A stretch of DNA of 64,000 nucleotides from Micromonospora vinacea (GCF_015751785.1 NZ_JADOTY010000001.1:4836001-4900000), one strand, 5' to 3'; positions 50,867 through 62,800 are shown, numbered from the stretch's first letter. Numbers and translations: made by a program. Notes: a model not told the origin generated them from the sequence alone.

Positions 50867-53800
50867 CCTGGTTCCTCTCCGCTGGCAGCCGCGATCCGGC
50901 GCCGGTGCAACTGTTCTGCCTGCCCTACGCCGGCGCCGGCGCCAGCGCGTTCCGCCACTTCCCGGGCCGTTTCGCGCCGGACGTCGAGGTGCTGCCCGTG
51001 CAGCTACCCGGCCGGGAGAACCGGATCAGCGAGGCCCCCCGCTTCCGGGTGGCCGACGTGGCCACCGCCATCGCCGAGCGGGCCGACGGTCCGTACGCGA
51101 TCTACGGCCACTCGATGGGCGGCCGGCTCGGCTTCGAGGTGATCCGCGAGCTGCGCCGACGCGGGTGTCCGCTGCCGCTGCGGCTCTACGTGGGTGGCGC
51201 CCGCGCCCCGCACATCAACGCGCCCAGCGTCTTCGACGGGCTGTCGCAGGTGGACGATGAGGAGCTGCTGCGCCGGCTGCGGGTCGGCGGCGGGTTGCCC
51301 GGCGAGGTGCTGGGGCACCCCGAGCTGGTCGAGCTGCTGCTGCCGCTGCTGCGCGCCGACTTCGAGCGGGTGGACGGCTACCGGTACGGACCCGAGGAGC
51401 CGCTGCCGGTGCCGATCGTGGTGTTCAGCGGGCGTCACGACGGGGCGGTCAGCCGGGAGCAGAGCGACGCCTGGCGGGAGCACACCTGCGCCGGCTTCAC
51501 CCTGCACGAGCTGGACGGCGGGCACTTCTTCCTGCACGACGCGCTGCCCGGGCTGGCCGCGGCGATCCGCGCCGACCTGCGCGCCGCGCTCGAACGGGAG
51601 ACCGCTCGCTCCCCGACGACGGGCGGGCCGGCGCGCGCCGCGGCGGACGGGCACCGGGTGCCGCTGGGCGACACCGGCTGGTCGGTGTGGCGCGACGCCA
51701 TCCTGCGCAGCACTGGCTTCCCCGCCGAGGGCTTGACCATGCTCGCCGCCCCGCAGGCCGCCGCCGCGGCCGACGAGCTGCTCGCCAGCGGCACCGGTGC
51801 CGACCTGTTCGACAAGGAGTTCGCCGCGGCGATCACCGCCGCCGGCCGAGGGCTGAGCGAGCTGGCCGCCGACCCGCTGCTGCGCGAGGCGGTCACCTGG
51901 CAGAATCGGAGTGCGCTGGTCGCCCTCGACGGCCTGGCCCGGGGCGGCCCCGATGCCGCCCGCAACGTGCGACGCCGGGAACGGGAACGCACCCTGCTCA
52001 AGTACTGGCAGCGGTACTGCGGCAAGAACGAGACGGTCGGCTTCTTCGGGCCGAGCTGCTGGGTCACCATCGACCCCGAGCTGCCGGTGGCGGCGCGGGT
52101 GCGCCCCGGCGCCGCGCTGACCCGCAGCCGTTGGGTGTGGTTCGAGTCCTGGGCGCTGGCCGCGTACGCCGAGCGGATCGGTCAGGACCCGGCGGTGCGC
52201 CGTTGGTGGGCGCCCCGGCTCGCCCCGCACCTGTGCCTCGTCGGCCGGGAGGTGCGTCGGCCGGGCCGGCCCCCCGTCCCGCTGTCCCCGGTGGAGGCGG
52301 CCCTGCTCACCGCCGCCGACGGCCACCGCACCGCGCGCGACGTGGTGACCGACCCGAGCATCGGGCTGCGCCGACCGGAGGACGGGTACGCGCTGCTGGA
52401 CCGGCTGGTGCAGCGCGAGCTGGTCACCTGGGACGCCGAACTGCCGGTCAGTCCGGCCGCCGAGGAGGTGCTGCGGCAGCGGATCGCCGCCGTCGGCGAC
52501 GCCCCGGCCCGGGCCGCCGCCCAGGCCGGCTTCGACCGGCTCTGCGCCGCCCGGGACGCGGTCGTCGCGGTGGCCGGAGACCCGGACCGACTGCGGGTGG
52601 CGCTCGGCGCGCTCGACGCGACGTTCACGGACCTGACCGGGCAGGCCGCACAACGCCGGGCCGGACAGATGTACGCCGGCCGGACCCTCTGTTACGAGGA
52701 CACCAGCCGGGACCTGGACGTGGTCTTCGGAGCGCCGCTGCTGGACTCCGTCGCCGCGCCGCTGGCCATGCTGCTGAGGGCCGCCCGCTGGCTGGCCGTC
52801 GCGCTCGAGGACGCGTACGGGGCGGTGTTCCGGGAGCTGTACGAGGAACTGCGCGCCGAGGCCGGCGACGCCCCGGTCGCCCTGTCCGACCTGTGGTTCC
52901 TGGTCCAGGGGCTGTTCTGGGGCACCGGGGAGCGCCCGGTGGACGCGGTCGCCGCTCAGTTCGCCGCCCGCTGGGCGGAGCTGTTCGAGCTGGATCAGCA
53001 GCCTCCCGGCACCACCGAGGTGCGTCTCGACGTGGCGAACCTGGCCGCCCGGGTCGACGAGGCCTTCCCGGCCGTGCGGACGGACTGGTCCAACGCCCGG
53101 CTGCACAGCCCGGACCTGCAGATCTGCGCGGCCGACGCGGCCGCGCTGGCCCGGGGCGACTACACAGTGGTGCTCGGCGAGCTGCACGCCGCCTGGCCGT
53201 CGTTCGACTGTCAGGTGTTCACCCCGTCGCACCCGGACGTGGAGCGGCTGCGTGACGCGCTGGCCGCCGACCTCGGTCCGCACCGGATCCGGCTGCTCTT
53301 TCCCACCGACTGGCCGCGGCGCACGAGCCGGGTCGCGGAGGCGCTGATCGGCCCGACCGACCGGCAGTTGGCCTTCGCGCCGGCGCCCAACGCCGACCCG
53401 GACCGGGTGCTGCCCACCGTGGCGCTGACCGTGCACGACGAGGCGGGTCGGCTGGTGGTCGCCGCCGCCGACGGACAGCGTTGGTCGCTGACCGAGGTCT
53501 GCGCCGGGCTGCTCAGCACACACGCGGTCGACGGCTTCAAACTGGTCGCCGCCGCGCCGTACACCCCGCGGATCACCCTCGACCGGCTGGTGGTGGCCCG
53601 GCAGACCTGGCGGACCACGGTCGGCGCGTGCGGCCTGGGCGCGGTGACCGCGGAGCGGGCCCGCTTCCTGGCCGTGCGGGACTGGCGGCGCCGGTTGGGC
53701 CTGCCGGAGCAGGTGTACGTCAAGCTCGGCACCGAGACCAAGCCCTGCTTCGTCGATCTGAGCAGTCCCGCCTTCGCCACGATGTTCTGCGCAATGGTGC

Positions 53801-53961
53801 GGGCGGCCGGCCGGGACGGCGGCGACGCCACGACGCTGGTGGTCAGCGAGATGCTGCCCACCCCGCAGGACGCCTGGGTGCCCGACGCGGCGGGCCGGCG
53901 CTACTTCAGCGAACTACGACTGCACATCGTGGACACCGACAAGCCGGAGCTGATTCGATGA
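50863..53961 (+). CDS. Type II thioesterase fused to a LanB-like (lantibiotic dehydratase N-domain) protein
   Basis: 1032 aa. Residues 1-245 are an alpha/beta-hydrolase thioesterase of the editing type: FCLPYAGAGASAFRHF, nucleophile YGHSMGGRLGFE (serine about 83), HELDGGHFFLHDAL. After a short linker, residues 263-1032 match the LanB N-domain family: YWQRYCGKNETVGFFGPSCW, RAGQMYAGRTLCYEDTSRDL, FDCQVFTPSHPDVE, RFLAVRDWRRRLGLPEQVYV, KPCFVDLSSPAF. In lanthipeptide and related pathways this domain uses aminoacyl-tRNA. The separate elimination domain (SpaB-C type) is absent. A fusion with a thioesterase ties it to the assembly line. Start and stop overlap both neighbours. Confidence 0.78.
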   Translation: MTWFLSAGSRDPAPVQLFCLPYAGAGASAFRHFPGRFAPDVEVLPVQLPGRENRISEAPRFRVADVATAIAERADGPYAIYGHSMGGRLGFEVIRELRRRGCPLPLRLYVGGARAPHINAPSVFDGLSQVDDEELLRRLRVGGGLPGEVLGHPELVELLLPLLRADFERVDGYRYGPEEPLPVPIVVFSGRHDGAVSREQSDAWREHTCAGFTLHELDGGHFFLHDALPGLAAAIRADLRAALERETARSPTTGGPARAAADGHRVPLGDTGWSVWRDAILRSTGFPAEGLTMLAAPQAAAAADELLASGTGADLFDKEFAAAITAAGRGLSELAADPLLREAVTWQNRSALVALDGLARGGPDAARNVRRRERERTLLKYWQRYCGKNETVGFFGPSCWVTIDPELPVAARVRPGAALTRSRWVWFESWALAAYAERIGQDPAVRRWWAPRLAPHLCLVGREVRRPGRPPVPLSPVEAALLTAADGHRTARDVVTDPSIGLRRPEDGYALLDRLVQRELVTWDAELPVSPAAEEVLRQRIAAVGDAPARAAAQAGFDRLCAARDAVVAVAGDPDRLRVALGALDATFTDLTGQAAQRRAGQMYAGRTLCYEDTSRDLDVVFGAPLLDSVAAPLAMLLRAARWLAVALEDAYGAVFRELYEELRAEAGDAPVALSDLWFLVQGLFWGTGERPVDAVAAQFAARWAELFELDQQPPGTTEVRLDVANLAARVDEAFPAVRTDWSNARLHSPDLQICAADAAALARGDYTVVLGELHAAWPSFDCQVFTPSHPDVERLRDALAADLGPHRIRLLFPTDWPRRTSRVAEALIGPTDRQLAFAPAPNADPDRVLPTVALTVHDEAGRLVVAAADGQRWSLTEVCAGLLSTHAVDGFKLVAAAPYTPRITLDRLVVARQTWRTTVGACGLGAVTAERARFLAVRDWRRRLGLPEQVYVKLGTETKPCFVDLSSPAFATMFCAMVRAAGRDGGDATTLVVSEMLPTPQDAWVPDAAGRRYFSELRLHIVDTDKPELIR

Positions 53962-56267
53962 AGCACTTGTTGCCCCTCGGCACGACGGGCTGGTCGGTCT
54001 GGCGCGACGTGGTGCTGCGTACCGCCGGCTTCCCGGCCGACGGCCTGGCCGCTTTCGCCGCCCCGGAGGCCGCCGCCGCCGCGGACGCGCTGCTGGCCTG
54101 CGATGACAGCGCCGACCTGTTCGACAAGGCGTTCGCCGAGGCCCTGGCCGGGGCCTCGGTGACCGCCGGCGAGATCGCCGCCGATCCGCTGCTGCGCGAG
54201 GCGGTCACCTGGCAGAACCCGGCCATGTTGACCGCCCTGGACGGGTTGCTGCGTACCGACCCGTCGGTGCGCAACCACTGGCGGCGTCGGCGCGAACTGA
54301 GCCTGCTGCGCTACTGGCAGCGCTACTGCGGCAAGGCCGAGACGATCGGCTTCTTCGGCCCGGTCTGCTGGGGCGTCCTCGACCCCGCTGAGGAGTCGAC
54401 CCGGCTGAGCCCGGGGCCGGGGCTGCTGTCGGGCCGGCTGGTGCGCTTCGAGGCGTGGGCGTTGATCGCGTACGCCGATCGGCTCGCCGACGACCTGGAC
54501 GTGCGTCGCTGGTGGGCGCCAGCGCTGGCGCCGCACCTGACGGTGGAGGGCCGGCGGCTGCACCGGCCGCTGCACCCCCCGGTGGAGGTGTCCACGCTGG
54601 AGGCCCGGCTGCTGGCCGGGTGCGACGGGCGTACGCCGGCACTGCGGCTGGTCGAGGGGATCCTTGCCGACGGCGACGCCGGCATGCGCTCCGCCGCCGA
54701 CGCGTACCTGCTGCTCGACCGACTGGTCGAGCGTGGCCTGCTGACCTGGGACGCCGGTCTGCCGATCAGCCCCCGGGCCGAGCAGGTGCTGCGGGAGCGG
54801 CTGGACGCGATCGGCGCGGCCGACCTGCGCGCCGAGGTGATCGACGGCTTCGACCGGCTCTGTGCGCGCCGCGACGACGTCGCCGCGGCGGCTGGCGACC
54901 CGGACCGGTTGGGCGCCGCGCTGGAGGCGCTGAACGCAGAGTTCACCGAGGTCACCGGTCGGCCCGCCACCCGGCAGGCCGGTCAGATGTACGTCGGCCG
55001 GACGGTGGTGTACGAGGAGACCGCCCGGGATCTCAGCGTGACCGTCGGTGCGGGGGTGCTCGATGCCCTCGCCGCGCCGCTGGCCGTGCTGCTCCAGGCC
55101 GCGCGGTGGCTGACCGCGGAGATCGGCGCCGCCTGCGAACGGCTCCTCGCCGAGCTGTACGAGGAGTTGCGCGCCGACGGCCCGGTGCGGCTGGCCGACG
55201 TCTGGTCCCTGGCCCAGGGGCTGCTGCTCGCCCCGGAGGGGCCACTGGCTGCCGCCGGAGCCGGCTTCACCGCCCGCTGGGCGGAGTTGTTCGACCTGGC
55301 CGCGCTGCCGCCGGGGCAGTCGGAGCTGCGGCTCAGCGCCGCGGAGCTGACCGAGCGGGCCCACCGGGTGTTCCCGGCGACCGCGCCGGGTTGGCCGTCC
55401 GGCCGGATCCACAGCCCGGACGTGCAGATCAGCGCCGTCGACCTGGACGCGTTGAACCGGGGTGAGTTCCTGCTGGTGCTGGGCGAGCTGCACCCGGCTC
55501 ACGTGCCCTTCGACAGCGCGGTCTTCGTGCCGTTCCACCCGGACCCGGTGGCGCTGCGCGCCGGGCTGGACGCCGACCTCGGCCCGGCCCGGGTCCGGGT
55601 GCTCTACCCCGAGGGCTTCCCGAGGGTGACCACCCGCACCACGTACGGGCTGAACAGCGCGGCCGACCGGCAGCTCGGCATCGACACCGCCCGCGGTGGT
55701 GAGATCGACCGGTTGGTCCCCGCCACCGAGGTGCGGGTGGTGCCGGCGGGTGACCGGCTGGAGGCGGTGCTGCCCGACGGCACCCGCTGGCCGCTGGTGG
55801 AGGTCTTCGCCAACCTGCTCGGGTCGTTGCTGTTGGACAGCTTCAAGTTGCTCGACCCGGCGCCGCACACGCCCCGGATCACCATCGACCGCCTGGTGGT
55901 TGCCCGGCGGACGTGGCGGACCACGGTGGGGGACAGCGGTCTGGCCGGGGTGAAGGGGGAGGCCGGCCGGTTCCTCGCGGTGCGCCGATGGCGGGCCCGG
56001 CTCGGCCTGCCGGAGCGGGTGTTCGTGAAGCTCGGCACCGAGGTCAAGCCCTGCTATGTAGACCTGACCGGCCCGCTCTACGCCCAGTCGCTGTGCGCGA
56101 TGGTCGACGCCGCCGCCCGTACCGGGCCGGACGTCGCGATCGTGGTCACCGAGTTGCTGCCGACGCCCGACGACAGCTGGGTGACCGACGCGGAGGGCCG
56201 CGGGTACGTCAACGAGCTCCGCCTGCAGGTCACCGATCCGAGCAGCTACCCCGGGGGAAACGGGTGA
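53958..56267 (+). CDS. LanB-like (lantibiotic dehydratase N-domain) protein, second paralog
   Basis: 769 aa, alignable over its full length with residues 263-1032 of the preceding protein: GTTGWSVWRDVVLRTAGFPA, DPLLREAVTWQN, YWQRYCGKAETIGFFGPVCW, RQAGQMYVGRTVVYEETARD, RIHSPDVQISAVDLDALNR, FLAVRRWRARLGLPERVFV, KPCYVDLTGPL. The pair therefore arose by tandem duplication. No elimination domain, so it resembles split LanB proteins or peptide-aminoacyl-tRNA ligases rather than full dehydratases. No small precursor-peptide gene is visible next to it, so the acceptor may be a carrier-bound intermediate. ATGA overlap at 53958-53961; GTGA overlap with the NRPS at 56264. Confidence 0.75.
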   Translation: MKHLLPLGTTGWSVWRDVVLRTAGFPADGLAAFAAPEAAAAADALLACDDSADLFDKAFAEALAGASVTAGEIAADPLLREAVTWQNPAMLTALDGLLRTDPSVRNHWRRRRELSLLRYWQRYCGKAETIGFFGPVCWGVLDPAEESTRLSPGPGLLSGRLVRFEAWALIAYADRLADDLDVRRWWAPALAPHLTVEGRRLHRPLHPPVEVSTLEARLLAGCDGRTPALRLVEGILADGDAGMRSAADAYLLLDRLVERGLLTWDAGLPISPRAEQVLRERLDAIGAADLRAEVIDGFDRLCARRDDVAAAAGDPDRLGAALEALNAEFTEVTGRPATRQAGQMYVGRTVVYEETARDLSVTVGAGVLDALAAPLAVLLQAARWLTAEIGAACERLLAELYEELRADGPVRLADVWSLAQGLLLAPEGPLAAAGAGFTARWAELFDLAALPPGQSELRLSAAELTERAHRVFPATAPGWPSGRIHSPDVQISAVDLDALNRGEFLLVLGELHPAHVPFDSAVFVPFHPDPVALRAGLDADLGPARVRVLYPEGFPRVTTRTTYGLNSAADRQLGIDTARGGEIDRLVPATEVRVVPAGDRLEAVLPDGTRWPLVEVFANLLGSLLLDSFKLLDPAPHTPRITIDRLVVARRTWRTTVGDSGLAGVKGEAGRFLAVRRWRARLGLPERVFVKLGTEVKPCYVDLTGPLYAQSLCAMVDAAARTGPDVAIVVTELLPTPDDSWVTDAEGRGYVNELRLQVTDPSSYPGGNG

Positions 56268-59200
56268 CCGACATCCTGTCCGTCAGCGCCGTGCGGGGCG
56301 AGTCGCTGCCCTGGCCGGACGCGACGCTCGCCGAGCTGGTCGTGGCGCAGGCCGCCCGCACCCCGGACGCGGTGGCCGTGCGCCAGTGGGACACGCGGCT
56401 CAGCTATGCCGAGCTGCTGTCCCGGGCCGCCGGGGTGGCCGCCACGCTGCGTGCCCGGGGGGTCGGTCGGCAGACCCGGGTGGGTGTGTGCGGCACCCGT
56501 CGACCGGACTTGGTGGCCACCGTGCTCGGTGTGCTGCTGGCTGGCGGTTGTTACGTGCCGCTGGAGCCGGGCGGCCCGCGTCGGCGGTTGCATGCGATCG
56601 CCGCCGACGCGGGCCTGTCCCTGGTGGTGGGCGACGCCGCGGAGGCCGAGTTCGGCGCCGCGCCCGGTGTCGAGGCGATCGGCCTGCCCGGTCCGGCTTC
56701 CCTCGCGCCGTGCCCGGCCCGCCCCGGCGATCCGGCGTACGTGCTGTTCACCTCCGGCTCTACCGGCCGACCCAAGGGTGTGCTCACCACCCACCGCAAC
56801 GTGGTCGAGTTCGTCAGCGGCGTGGTCGCGCTCAGCGGCGCGGACGCCGGCGTGCGCAGCCTGGGCATCGCCTCACTTGGCTTCGACGCGGCGACCATGG
56901 ACCTGTTCGTCCCGCTGCTGCTCGGTGGCACGGTGCAGCTGCTCGGCGCCGAGGACCGCGCCGACCCGGTGCGCCTGGCCCGGTTCATCGTCGCGCACGA
57001 GGTGAACTGGGGCTTCATCACGCCCACCGTGCTGGCCATGCTCGACCCGGAGGAGGTGCCCGACTGGCGCACGGTGCTGTGCGGTGGCGAGGCCGTCCCG
57101 GCCGCGTTGGCCGCGCGCTGGGCGCCCGGCCGGCGCTTCCTCAACGGGTACGGGCCGACGGAGACCACGGTGCTGGCGGTCAGCGGCCCGTTGAGCGCCA
57201 CCGAGACCGACCCGGTGCCGATCGGCCGGCCGCTGCCCAACCATCGCGCGTACGTGGTGGACGCCGCGCTGGACCCGATGCCGGTGGGGGAGACCGGTGA
57301 GCTGCTGATCGGCGGGCCCGGGCTGGCCGACGGATACCTGGGCCAGCCCGCGCTGACCGCCGAGCGTTTCGTCCCGGACCCGTTCTCCGGCCTGCCCGGT
57401 GAGCGCCTGTACCGCACCGGTGACCTGGTCCGCCACGACCCGGACGGGCGGATCGTCTACCTCGGCCGGGCCGACCGGCAGGTCAAGATCCGGGGGCAGC
57501 GGATCGAGCTGGGTGAGGTCGAGGCGGTGCTGGCCGACCTGCCCGGCGTCGCCTCGGTGGCCGTTGAGGCGGTGGCCGGGCCGGCCGGCACCGAGCTGGT
57601 CGCGTTCCTCACCCCGACGGACGCGCCCGACGACGCGCGGCTGCGCGCGTACGCCGGCAGTCGGCTGACCGCCGCGATGCTGCCGGCCCGGGTGCTGCGC
57701 CGCGCCGCGCTGCCGGTGAGCCCGACCAGCGGCAAGCTGGACCGGCCGGCGTTGCGGGCGCTGGCCGTCACCGCCCTCACCACCCCACCGGCCGAGCCGG
57801 GCGGCACGCCCGCCGACGCGGCGGTGCCCGCCGACCTGACCGACGACCCGGTCGCGGCGGCGGTGGCCGGGATCTGGACCCGGCTGCTGGGCGCGCCGCC
57901 GGGTCCGGACACCGACTTCCTCGCCGCCGGTGGCAACTCCATCGCGGCGATGCGGCTGGTGGCCGCCCTGCGCGACGAGCTGGGCCGGCAGGTGGACACC
58001 CGGGAGGTGTTCGCGCTGCGCGGCTTCGGCCGGTTGGTCGAGCAGGTCGCCGTCGCGCCGAGCGCCGGCGACGAGTTGAGCACCGGCAACCCGCCGACGC
58101 TCTCCCCCCGCCGCAGCGCCGGCTCTGGTTCGTCGACCAGCTCGCGCCGTCCAGCGCGCCGTACAACATCGCGGTGGCGCACCGGTTGCGCGGGCCGCTG
58201 GACACGGCCGCGCTCGGCGCCGCGCTGCGGGCCGTGGCTGTCCGGCACGACGTGCTGCGGTGGCGCATCCCGCAGACCAGCGGCGTGCCGTACGCGGTCT
58301 GCGCGGAGCCCACCGACGTGGCGGTGCCGGTGGTCGACCTGACCGACAGCGCCGACCGGGAGGCGGAGCTGGCCCGGATGCTCGCCGCCGGCGCCGCGCA
58401 CCCGTTCGACCTGGCCACCGGGCCGCCCTGGCAGGTGACCGTCTACCGGCTCGGGCCGGACCAGCACGTGCTGGCGGTCACCTGGCACCACGCGGTCTTC
58501 GACGGCTGGTCCGAGCGGGTCTGCTACGACGACTTGGCCACCGGGTACGGCCGGGCGGTGGCCGGCCAGCCGCCCGCGCTGCCGGAGCTGCCCGCCCGCT
58601 ACGCCGACTACGCGGTGTGGCGGGACGCGCGGGACCGGCGTCGGGGCGAGGCCGATCTGGCCTGGTGGGCCGGGCACCTGAGTGGCGCGCCGACCGTCCT
58701 GGAGCTGCCCCGCGACCGGCCCCGGCCGGCGGTTCAGACCTACGCGGGCGCGGAGGCGTCCGTCCGGTTGTCGGCGCCGGCCGACCACGCCGTGCGGGAG
58801 CTGGCCGAGCGGCGCGGCACGACGGTCGCCGCGGTGCTGCTCGCCGCCTTCGGTGAGCTGATCGCCCGGCTCACCGGCGGCGACGACCACGTGCTCGGGG
58901 CGATCGTCGCCGACCGGCGGCTGGCCGCCTTCGACGACGTGGTCGGCTTCTTCATCGACACCGTGCCGGTCCGGGTACGGACCGCCGGCGCGAGCTTCGC
59001 CGAGCTGGTCGACCGGTGCGCCGACGAGCTGCACGAGGCCACGGCGCACCCCGGCGCGCCACTGGAACGCATCGTCGAGGCACTGGGCGTCGGCCGGGAC
59101 ACCGCCCGGGCGCCGCTGGTGCAGGTGCTGTTCAACGTGCTCAACTTCGCCCCGCCCCGACTGGACCTGAGCGGGCTGAGCGCCGAGCCGGTGGCCGTGC

Positions 59201-59814
59201 CTAAGCCCGGCTCGCCGTTCGACATCACCGTCTACGTGGTGGAGCGCGACGGCCGGGCCGGGGTCGAGGTGGTCTACAACCCCGACCTGTTCGACGCCAC
59301 CCGGATCGAGGACCTGCTCGCCGACCTGGCGGACCTGGTGGACGCGCTGGCTGCCACGCCGCACGCGCCGGCCCGTGCGGTGGCCGGGGACCTGCCCCGG
59401 CCCACCGTGCGGGTGCCGCAGCTCGGCGCCATGACGGTCGCCGGTGCGGAGGCCGCCGGCCCGCCGCCCGGTCTGCTGCCCGCCGGACCGGACGGGCTCA
59501 CCGAGACCGAGGAGCTGATCGCCGGAATCTGGCGGGAGGTCCTCGAGCGGGACCGGGTCGGCGTCACCGACAACTTCTTCGACATCGGCGGCCACTCGCT
59601 GGCGCTCGCCGCCGTGCACGCCCGGCTGATCGCCGCCACCGGCCGCTCGATCCGGATGCTCGACCTGTTCCGCCACCCCACCGTCCGGGCCCTCGCCGCC
59701 AGCCTGGACGGCGCCGCCGACCGGCCGGAGCTGGCCCGGGCCGCGATGCGGGCCGCCGCCCGCCGTGGCCGTACCCGCCGTATCCCTCCCCGCCGCCCTG
59801 GCGGCACCGCGTGA
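56264..59814 (+). CDS. NRPS, A-T-C-T, reading frame broken in a C6 run
   Basis: Adenylation about 10-510: VLFTSGSTGRPKGVLTTH, LGFDAATMDLFVPLLLGG, NGYGPTETTVLAV, GRADRQVKIRGQRIEL, SPTSGKLDRPAL. Carrier: DFLAAGGNSIAAMRLVAAL (serine about 559). At C6 58104-58109 the frame shifts: as read, the product ends at 58342 in unrelated sequence, while the condensation domain continues in another frame as PQRRLWFVDQLAP, with HHAVFDGWS (active HHxxxDG, about 58487) and DDVVGFFIDTVPVRV, then a final carrier DNFFDIGGHSLALAAV (serine near 59595). One base more, or two fewer, restores one 1180-aa protein. Sequencing error in the homopolymer is the simplest reading. GTG start overlaps the previous stop. Confidence 0.85.
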
Positions 59815-59828
59815 CGAAGGACAGCCTG

Positions 59829-62800
59829 ATGAGCAACCCGACCACACGGCCCAACGACGCCACCGACCTGGCGGACGAGGGCATCGAACCGATCGCGATC
59901 GTCGGCCTCGCCGCGCGCCTACCCGGCGCCGCCGACGTGCACGAGTTCTGGCGCAACCTGGTCGACGGGGTCGAGTCGGTCACCGAGCTCACCCGCGAGG
60001 AGCAGTTGGCCCGGGGCGCGACAGTCAACGAGGTCGACGATCCGGGCTGGGTCAATCGCGTCCCGCTGGTCGACGGGTACGACGAGTTCGACGCCGGGCT
60101 GTTCGGGATGACCCGCCGGGAGGCCGAGCTGACCGACCCACAGCACCGGCTGTTCCTGGAGACCTGCCACACCGCGCTGGAGGACGCCGGCTACGACCCG
60201 TCGCGCTACGACGGCGCGGTCGGCGTGTACGCGGGCACCGGCGGCAACCTGTACCTGCAGCGCAACGTGCTGCGTAACCAGCGGGTCGGCGGCAACCCGC
60301 ACACCGCGGTGTCCATCGCCACCGGCAACTCGCCGAACTACGTGGCCACCAACGTGTCGTACCGGCTGGACCTGCGTGGGCCCAGCATGACCGTGCACAC
60401 CGCCTGCTCGACCTCGTTGGTCGCCTTCCACCTGGCCTGCGAGGCGCTGCGCAACGGCGAGTGCGACATGGCCCTGGCCGGCGCGGCGAACATCGAGCTG
60501 CCGCACGTCGGCTACCTGGGGATGGAGGGCTTCACCTCGCCTGACGGCCGGTGCCGCCCGTTCGACGCCGACGCGAACGGCACGGTGTGGGGCAGCGGAG
60601 TGGGGGTGACCCTGCTCAAGCGGCTCTCCGACGCCATCGCCGACGGCGACACCGTACGCGCCGTGGTGCTCGGCAACGCGATCAACAACGATGGCGCCGG
60701 CAAGGTCGGCTTCACCGCGCCGAGCGTCGACGGGCAGATGGCGGTGGTCGCCCAGGCCGTGGCGATGGCCGACGTCGACCCGCGCACCATCACCTACGTC
60801 GAGGCACACGGCACCGGCACGGCGATGGGCGACCCGATCGAGGTGGCCGCGCTCTCCGCGGTCTACACGAAGGACACCGACGAGCGGGGCTGGTGCGGCA
60901 TCGGCTCGGTGAAGTCGAACATCGGGCACCTCAGCCAGCCGTCGGGCATCGTCAGCGTGATCAAGACGGTGCTGGCCATGGAGCACGGTCTGATTCCACC
61001 GACGATCAACTTCGAGACGCCGAACCCGGCGGTCGAGTTCGCCGACACCCCGTTCTTCGTGACGAACACGCTGACCAAGTGGGACGCCGACGGCGGGCCG
61101 CGCCGGGCGGGGGTCAGCTCGTTCGGCATCGGCGGCACCAACGCGCACGTGGTGCTGGAGGAGGCGCCGGCGGCGTACCGGGACGACCGGCGGGTGCGCC
61201 CGGCGCACCTGCTCCAGGTCTCCGCGGCCACCCCCACCGCCCTGGACGCGGCGGTGCGGCGCCTCGCCGATCACCTGGACGGCGCGGCCGACGCCGGGCC
61301 GGAGTACCTCGCCGACATCGCGCACACCCTGCGCGTCGGCCGCCGGCAGTACGCGCACCGCCGCGCCGTGGTCGCCACCGACCTGCCCGCCGCGGTCGCT
61401 GCCCTGCGCTCTCCCAAGCGCGGCCCCCGCGCACCGCAACCATTGACCGACAGTCCAGCCCGGGCACAGGTAGCTTTCCTGTTCAGCGGTCAGGGAGCCC
61501 AGTACGCCGGCATGGGCGCGCAGCTCTACGCCGAGCAGCCCAGCTTCGCGGCCGCCGTTGACGAGTGCGCCGAGCTGCTCCGCCCCGAACTCGGCCTGGA
61601 CCTGCGTGACCTGATCCTCGGCCGCGACCCGGCGGCGGGGGAGCGCCTCGTCGAGACCCGCTACACCCAGCCGGCCCTGTTCACCGTCGAGTACGCCCTG
61701 GCCGTCCTCTGGCAGGCCGCCGGGGTGCGGCCGGCCGCGATGATCGGCCACTCCATCGGCGAGTACGTCGCCGCCACCATCGCCGGCGTGCTGAACCTGC
61801 CCGACGCGCTGCGGGTGGTCGCCGGCCGGGGCCGGCTCATGCAGTCGGTGCCGACCGGGTCGTTGCTGGCGGTGGCGCTGGACGAGTCGGTGGTCGCCGC
61901 GCAACTGCCCGCGGAGCTGGCGGTCGCCACCGTCAACGGCCCGGGCACCTGCGTGGTGGCCGGCCCGACCGCGGCGGTCGAGGCGTTCGCCGCCACGCTG
62001 GACGGCAAGAGCAAGATGCTGCGCACCTCGCACGCCTTCCACTCGCCGATGATGGACCCGATCCTGGCCGAGTTCACGGCGCTGATGGGCACGGTCACGC
62101 TGCGCCCGCCGACGCTGCCGTTCCTGTCCAACGTCACCGGCACCTGGATCACCGCCGAGCAGGCCACCGACCCGGCGTACTGGGCGGCGCACCTGCGGCA
62201 GCCGGTCCGTTTCGGCGACTGCGTCGCCACCCTGCTCGCGGCGGGCACCTGGCAGCTGCTCGAGTGCGGCCCCGGCCGGCAGTTGGCCAGCCTGGCCCGG
62301 ATGCAGGTGGCCAGGGCCGCACCGGAGCAGCGCCCGCTCGCCCCGCTGAGCAGCCTGCCCGGGCCGGGCGACGGCACCGGCGACCTGGCCACCCTGCTCG
62401 GCGCCGCTGGCGCGCTCTGGTCCGCCGCCGTGCCCGTGCGCTTCGACGACGACCCGGCGGCCCGGCGGGTGCCGCTGCCCACGTACCCCTTCGAGCGCCG
62501 CCGCTTCTGGATCGACCCGGATCCGGAGCAGCCGGTCGTGACCGCCCCGGTCGAGGTGGGTCCGCGACCGCTGCCGCAGTGGTTCGCGGTGCCGGTCTGG
62601 CAGCAGGCCGCGCCGCTGCCGGCGGCCGAGCCGCTGGGCCGCTGCCTGGTGCTGACCGCCGGCCCGCGCGGTGACGCGCTGGTCGCCGGCCTGCGGGCCG
62701 CCGGCGCCGACCCGATCGTGGTACGCCCCGGCGACTCCTTCGCCGGGACCGACAACGGCTACCACCTGCGCCCCGGTGTACGCGCCGACTACGACGACCT

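Noticed and set aside
56264..59814. A-T and C-T as two separate natural proteins
   Set aside because: The downstream frame would start inside the condensation domain, missing its first motif, and there is no ribosome site; a single frameshifted gene explains the sequence better.
57457..59847. 796-codon minus-strand open frame under the NRPS gene
   Set aside because: Same reason: no motifs, biased composition, and the plus strand carries clear A, T and C domains.
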